Assembly (NCBI GenBank): GCA_040902925.1
Contig: JBBDWJ010000005.1
Location: 1 to 9,858 of the forward strand
Source of the DNA: JBBDWJ01 sp040902925
GTDB lineage: Bacteria > Acidobacteriota > Terriglobia > Bryobacterales > UBA6623
DNA length: 9,858 bases
Direction: 5' to 3'
The position numbers were made by a program, and so were the translations under genes. Position 1 is the stretch's first letter. Each line of letters opens with the position of its first letter. This document shows positions 6,571 through 9,858 of the stretch, piece after piece. A model generated the notes under the pieces. The model was not told where the DNA came from and searched no databases. It saw nothing but the letters and a program-made list of their open reading frames with translations.

Positions 6571-7546
6571 CGGCGGTCACCTCTTCGACTTCGGGCTCGC
6601 TGGGTTGAGGCGTACGCTCGAAATGGCCTACGGCCTTCAGGAAAATCTCCTCGAGCGAATCGCGGCGATGCGTGAGCCGGCGGACAGCGAGATCGCTGCG
6701 GGCGATGAGCCGCCAAAGTAGATCGAGCTCGACGCCAGGAGGCAACACGATACGCCAGCGCCCGCCGCCTTCGCTGACCCCTTCCGCGCCGTGCTCCCGC
6801 AGAGCAGCGGCGAAACCGCGGTCATCGCCCGACACCTCAAGCTCCACAAAACGGCGATTGGCCCGCCGCTCCTCTTCCAGATTGGCGTGATGAACGAGTT
6901 TGCCGGCCTTGAGAATCACGACTTCGTCGCAGACCTCTTCCACATCGCGCAAAAGGTGCGAGCAAAGCAATACGCTCATGCCGTGCTGTTCCTTCATTTC
7001 GCGAACCAGCTTCAACATGCGGACGCGCGCCGCGGGGTCGAGCCCGTTGGTCGGCTCATCCAGAATCACAAGCTCTGGCCCATGCAGGATGGCCTGCGCC
7101 AACTTCGCCATCTGCTTCATGCCGAGCGAGTATTGACCCAACGTTCGATAGCGCGCCTCGCCGAGCCCGACGTGGAACAAAACCTCGTGGGCCTTCTCGA
7201 GCGCCACGCGCCCCGGCAACCCGGAAAGCTCGCCCATCACGCGAAGGAAATTAACCGCGGTCTGGTTCGCAACGAACGCGTCGTTCTCGGGCATATAGCC
7301 GACGAGGGATTTCACTTGGCGGGATTGCGACTGACAGTCGAGACCCAGGATGCGAGCCGAACCCGACGAAGCTTTATGGAATCCAAGCAAAGCGCGAATC
7401 AGAGTCGATTTGCCGGCGCCGTTCGGGCCAAGGAGCCCAATCGCCTTCCCCGCCCCGGCAGCGCCAAGCCGACAGGAGATCCCTTGCAGAATTTCCCGCC
7501 GGCCGAGCTTCACTCGTAAATCCTGGAGTTCGATGGCTGGTGTCAT
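6557..7546 (-). CDS. ABC transporter ATP-binding protein A
   Basis: The 329-residue ABC ATPase carries Walker A GPNGAGKST (40-48), signature YSLGMKQ (139-145), Walker B LVILDEP (159-165), D-loop NGLDP (167-171) and switch His197. Its Q-loop reads GYMPEND (83-89), with Glu where Gln is usual; this is common among exporter ATPases of this type. The C-terminal part (220-310) is the accessory domain of CcmA/NatA-like proteins, and an acidic tail rich in Pro and Glu (311-326) follows. Just before Walker A lies a second glycine loop, GAAGAGKA (28-35), that mimics it without the final Ser/Thr. The ATG at 7546 lies 20 bases after the stop of the zinc-finger/FecR gene and has no clear ribosome site, so translation may depend on ribosomes coming from upstream. 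It pairs most naturally with permease A. Confidence 0.93.
   Translation of the reverse strand: MTPAIELQDLRVKLGRREILQGISCRLGAAGAGKAIGLLGPNGAGKSTLIRALLGFHKASSGSARILGLDCQSQSRQVKSLVGYMPENDAFVANQTAVNFLRVMGELSGLPGRVALEKAHEVLFHVGLGEARYRTLGQYSLGMKQMAKLAQAILHGPELVILDEPTNGLDPAARVRMLKLVREMKEQHGMSVLLCSHLLRDVEEVCDEVVILKAGKLVHHANLEEERRANRRFVELEVSGDDRGFAAALREHGAEGVSEGGGRWRIVLPPGVELDLLWRLIARSDLAVRRLTHRRDSLEEIFLKAVGHFERTPQPSEPEVEEVTADGRL
6577..6583 (-). promoter_or_regulatory. Ribosome binding site of permease A
   Basis: GAGGTGA on the minus strand lies six bases before the ATG at 6570, within the last codons of ATPase A. It supports this start over later ones. Confidence 0.65.
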
Positions 7547-7566
7547 AGACTCGCTGCTGATCGACC

Positions 7567-9858
7567 CTACCCGTTATCTATAAGTTCCTTGGGCGGTTGG
7601 TCGCCACCGGAGTTCCCGTTCGTCTCGCCGGCCCCATGAACCAGCATGAGATCGAGAATCAGGCTTGTCAAACGAGTACGACTGGCGGCATGGATTCGTT
7701 CCATTTCTCCGTTCACAACGAAAAGAACCGGATCGCGGCTCCCCGCAAGCCTCTGCAAAGCCTCGCTATTGACCAAAGAGGCCATGTCGGCCAGAACGCC
7801 GTTGGTATTCAGCCAGAAGAAACCGGAGCTATGCAGGTTGGCCGCTACCGGATAGCGTTCCTGGAAGCGCACCGAGTGAACCAGCGACGTACCGGATTCC
7901 CGCACCGCAATGGCACGCGTCGCCACGGCGCGGTCGGTCGAGGCGATCAGGTACCCGCGGTCGTATGTCCAGTAGATCGTGATGGGCGAGTTCGCGGCCC
8001 GCGCCAGGTTCCAAGAGCGCCCGTTCACCGTTTCCTGCGTGAGACTTATCGTAAGACCGGCTTGCTCGGCGCCCAGTTTAGAGTTGTAGGCGTCGACCAA
8101 ACGGCGCGCGGCGTCATCAAGCACGCCCGGGTTGATTGCTTCAAATGCAGCCATCCAGCCCGGCGAGGGCAGCGAAGGCTGCTCGATCGAAAAAGTGAAG
8201 TCGGTGCCCAATGACGAGGCGATGTCATCGGCGATGCTCACGGAAGTCTCGGTCTCAAACTCGCGGATGTGATTCGCGAATTCGCTGCCTTCTCCTGCTA
8301 TCGACAATAGTTCATCGAACGCCTGCCGCGGATTGCGCGTCGATCCCGACGCCACCGCGACGGCCTGATCGGAAACATACTCAGCCGACCCAGCCGACCC
8401 CGGCGACGCAAGCCACGACGATATCCCGACGCGAGAACCTTCGAAAGAAAGCGTCGCCTCGGTATCGTCGCGCCCGCCGCCCGAATTCTGCTCGAAGAAC
8501 AGGTAGCGCATGTTCTGCAATCCCAAAAGTTGCTTCTCGGGCATGTCGCCCATGTTGGTCCGCATCGCAGTCACATCGACGCCAGCCAGCCAGCTCACAC
8601 CGCGCTGGTAGCGCGCGCGAATCTCCGACGCGAAAGGCGATGAAGCGCCGCTGCCAAGCTGCAACATCATCGACGCAAGGCGCTCGGAGCTATCGGAAAT
8701 CGCCACCAGGTCGCCCACAATCTGATAGGCAATCGATTCCGTTTGCTCACCCGCTATGCGCTCGATCGCGTCGCGCAAGGCGGGTTCGCGGCCTGCCTGG
8801 ACACGCGCCAGCAGCAGCGAAACAGGCGGTCCGCTCCAGTTCTCCGGCTCTCGCGCGAAGATACAAACGACTTCCTCGCCTAGCAGCGGCGTGATGATCT
8901 GAACGCGGTCCAGCTTTTCGCGCAACCGCTGGCCGTCCTCCGACGACCACCATTCGTCGAGCACGGGATTCTCGCGCGCCCGCCCCTCGACCAGGTTCAG
9001 CGCCTGGCGGATCGTTCCATTCAAATTAGGGATTGCGAAATAGACGACCGCACTCGCCGGCAGGAAGTCCAACAGATAAGCCTCGGTGCGCACCGGCGTG
9101 GGAGTCTCGGCAAGCTGTTGCTCGATGTCGGTGAGCTCGGCCAACACGCTGTAGTATTTCTCGGCATCCTGGCTCCACGAAATCGCTTCTCTAACACCGA
9201 CTTGGCGCAGTGCGCGCGTGCTGGCGGCATGCTGACCCGCCGTTAAAACCGTTTCGGCGCCGGGCTGTGCAACCGCGACCGCCCCTGCCACTACCGAAAC
9301 CACCGAGCCCGCCGTGCCGCTCGAAACAGCAAAAATCGTGCCTTTGGCCGAAGCCACCGAATCCCGCGTCTCAACGCGCAGATATCCGCGCCGCTGCTCG
9401 GCGGCTTGCACCATCACGTCACCGCGATCCAGACGGATCGTCGTGCCGCTCCACGCGCCCCGCAAGGCCAGCTCAGTGCGTTGGTTGATCTCGACCAGCG
9501 AGCCGTCAGCCAGTTCGATCATGGCGCGAGAGCCCGCGGCGGTCCGCACAACCTCGCCCTCCGCCAACAACGAGCCGGCTCGAAGCGCGCCTCCGGGCAG
9601 CGCATAGGCCTCGCCCGACACCGTCAGAACCGTGGCGCGTGGACCAGAAGGCGCCAGCGCGGAATCGATACGGTCGCTACCAAGATAGAGCGCGCCCAAC
9701 AAAACACCGGCCGCAACGGCCCAGCGCACCAACCCCGACCAGCGCGACGACACCACCTGCGGCATCGGCACCACCTTGCGTTCGCCCTTGGCTTCGGCCA
9801 GCACCCGTCTGCATTCGGGGCAGCGGCCCAAGTGGTCGTCAACGAGCAAGCGGCGGGG
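7567..9858 (-). CDS. Zinc-finger/FecR-domain membrane protein, 5' end cut by the window
   Basis: This frame is open to the right edge, so the true start lies outside. Numbering from the codon at 9849, residues 6-13 read HLGRCPEC, the H-x(3)-C-x(2)-C half of the zf-HC2 zinc finger found in anti-sigma factors; about 30 residues are missing before it. One membrane helix follows (41-57). Residues 73-212 form a FecR domain with EGEVVRTAAGS (97-107), a DGSLVEI strand and the ASAKGTIFAV segment (166-175). The rest, about 500 residues, lies outside the cytoplasm if the helix is oriented as usual. It starts with LPASAVVYFAIPNLN (263-277) and resembles, weakly, DUF3352-type proteins; no catalytic motif is visible. 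The architecture suggests a membrane-anchored signal transducer, perhaps an anti-sigma factor, with a large sensor or surface domain. It precedes ATPase A by 20 bases and is probably in the same operon. Confidence 0.8.
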   Translation of the reverse strand, partial: PRRLLVDDHLGRCPECRRVLAEAKGERKVVPMPQVVSSRWSGLVRWAVAAGVLLGALYLGSDRIDSALAPSGPRATVLTVSGEAYALPGGALRAGSLLAEGEVVRTAAGSRAMIELADGSLVEINQRTELALRGAWSGTTIRLDRGDVMVQAAEQRRGYLRVETRDSVASAKGTIFAVSSGTAGSVVSVVAGAVAVAQPGAETVLTAGQHAASTRALRQVGVREAISWSQDAEKYYSVLAELTDIEQQLAETPTPVRTEAYLLDFLPASAVVYFAIPNLNGTIRQALNLVEGRARENPVLDEWWSSEDGQRLREKLDRVQIITPLLGEEVVCIFAREPENWSGPPVSLLLARVQAGREPALRDAIERIAGEQTESIAYQIVGDLVAISDSSERLASMMLQLGSGASSPFASEIRARYQRGVSWLAGVDVTAMRTNMGDMPEKQLLGLQNMRYLFFEQNSGGGRDDTEATLSFEGSRVGISSWLASPGSAGSAEYVSDQAVAVASGSTRNPRQAFDELLSIAGEGSEFANHIREFETETSVSIADDIASSLGTDFTFSIEQPSLPSPGWMAAFEAINPGVLDDAARRLVDAYNSKLGAEQAGLTISLTQETVNGRSWNLARAANSPITIYWTYDRGYLIASTDRAVATRAIAVRESGTSLVHSVRFQERYPVAANLHSSGFFWLNTNGVLADMASLVNSEALQRLAGSRDPVLFVVNGEMERIHAASRTRLTSLILDLMLVHGAGETNGNSGGDQPPKELIDNG

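Noticed and set aside
9841..9849. TTG at 9849 as the true start of the zinc-finger/FecR gene
   Set aside because: It would cut the zinc finger in half. The frame stays open to the window edge, so the gene is partial.

Overview
The window is GC-rich, densely coded bacterial chromosome. Nothing in it marks the organism conclusively. The GC-biased codons, the A-P-A-Q type signal peptide end, the zinc-finger/FecR-type membrane protein and the arrangement of ABC-2 exporter genes together recall Acidobacteriota (for example the Bryobacter/Solibacter branch). That assignment is an inference, at perhaps 55-60% confidence.

Left part, + strand: an exported ThuA-like protein (118-867), a 130-base gap, and a polytopic GT-C type glycosyltransferase-like membrane protein (998-2473). 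The two share a direction but show no sign of tight coupling. The second gene converges on the minus-strand genes across a 36-base junction.

Right part, - strand, read from the right edge leftwards: a protein cut by the window edge, with the end of a zinc-finger motif, one membrane helix, a FecR domain and a ~500-residue C-terminal region (7567 to beyond 9858); ABC ATPase A (6557-7546); ABC-2 permease A (5710-6570); ABC ATPase B (4781-5713); ABC-2 permease B (3699-4784); and a HEAT-repeat protein (2510-3487). The four ABC genes overlap by 14, 4 and 4 bases, so this is an operon encoding two ATPase/permease pairs, probably one heteromeric exporter or two co-produced ones. The zinc-finger/FecR gene lies only 20 bases upstream of them and is probably co-transcribed. 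Its architecture resembles a membrane-bound anti-sigma or signal-transducing protein, so an ECF sigma factor gene just beyond the right edge is a reasonable guess.

The clearest non-coding structure fills almost the whole gap between permease B and the HEAT gene. It is a 177-base element (3506-3682) bounded by 32-base inverted arms that match at 30 of 32 positions. Each arm carries three CACAGAT-type units exactly 10 bases apart. It looks like a dispersed repeat or MITE-like insertion, leaving only 18 and 16 bases to the neighbouring genes. No CRISPR array, tRNA, rRNA, transposase or phage gene was seen.

The candidates for something less described are this element; a possible BamE/SmpA-like domain inserted in permease B; and the linked set of zinc-finger/FecR protein, double ABC exporter and HEAT protein.
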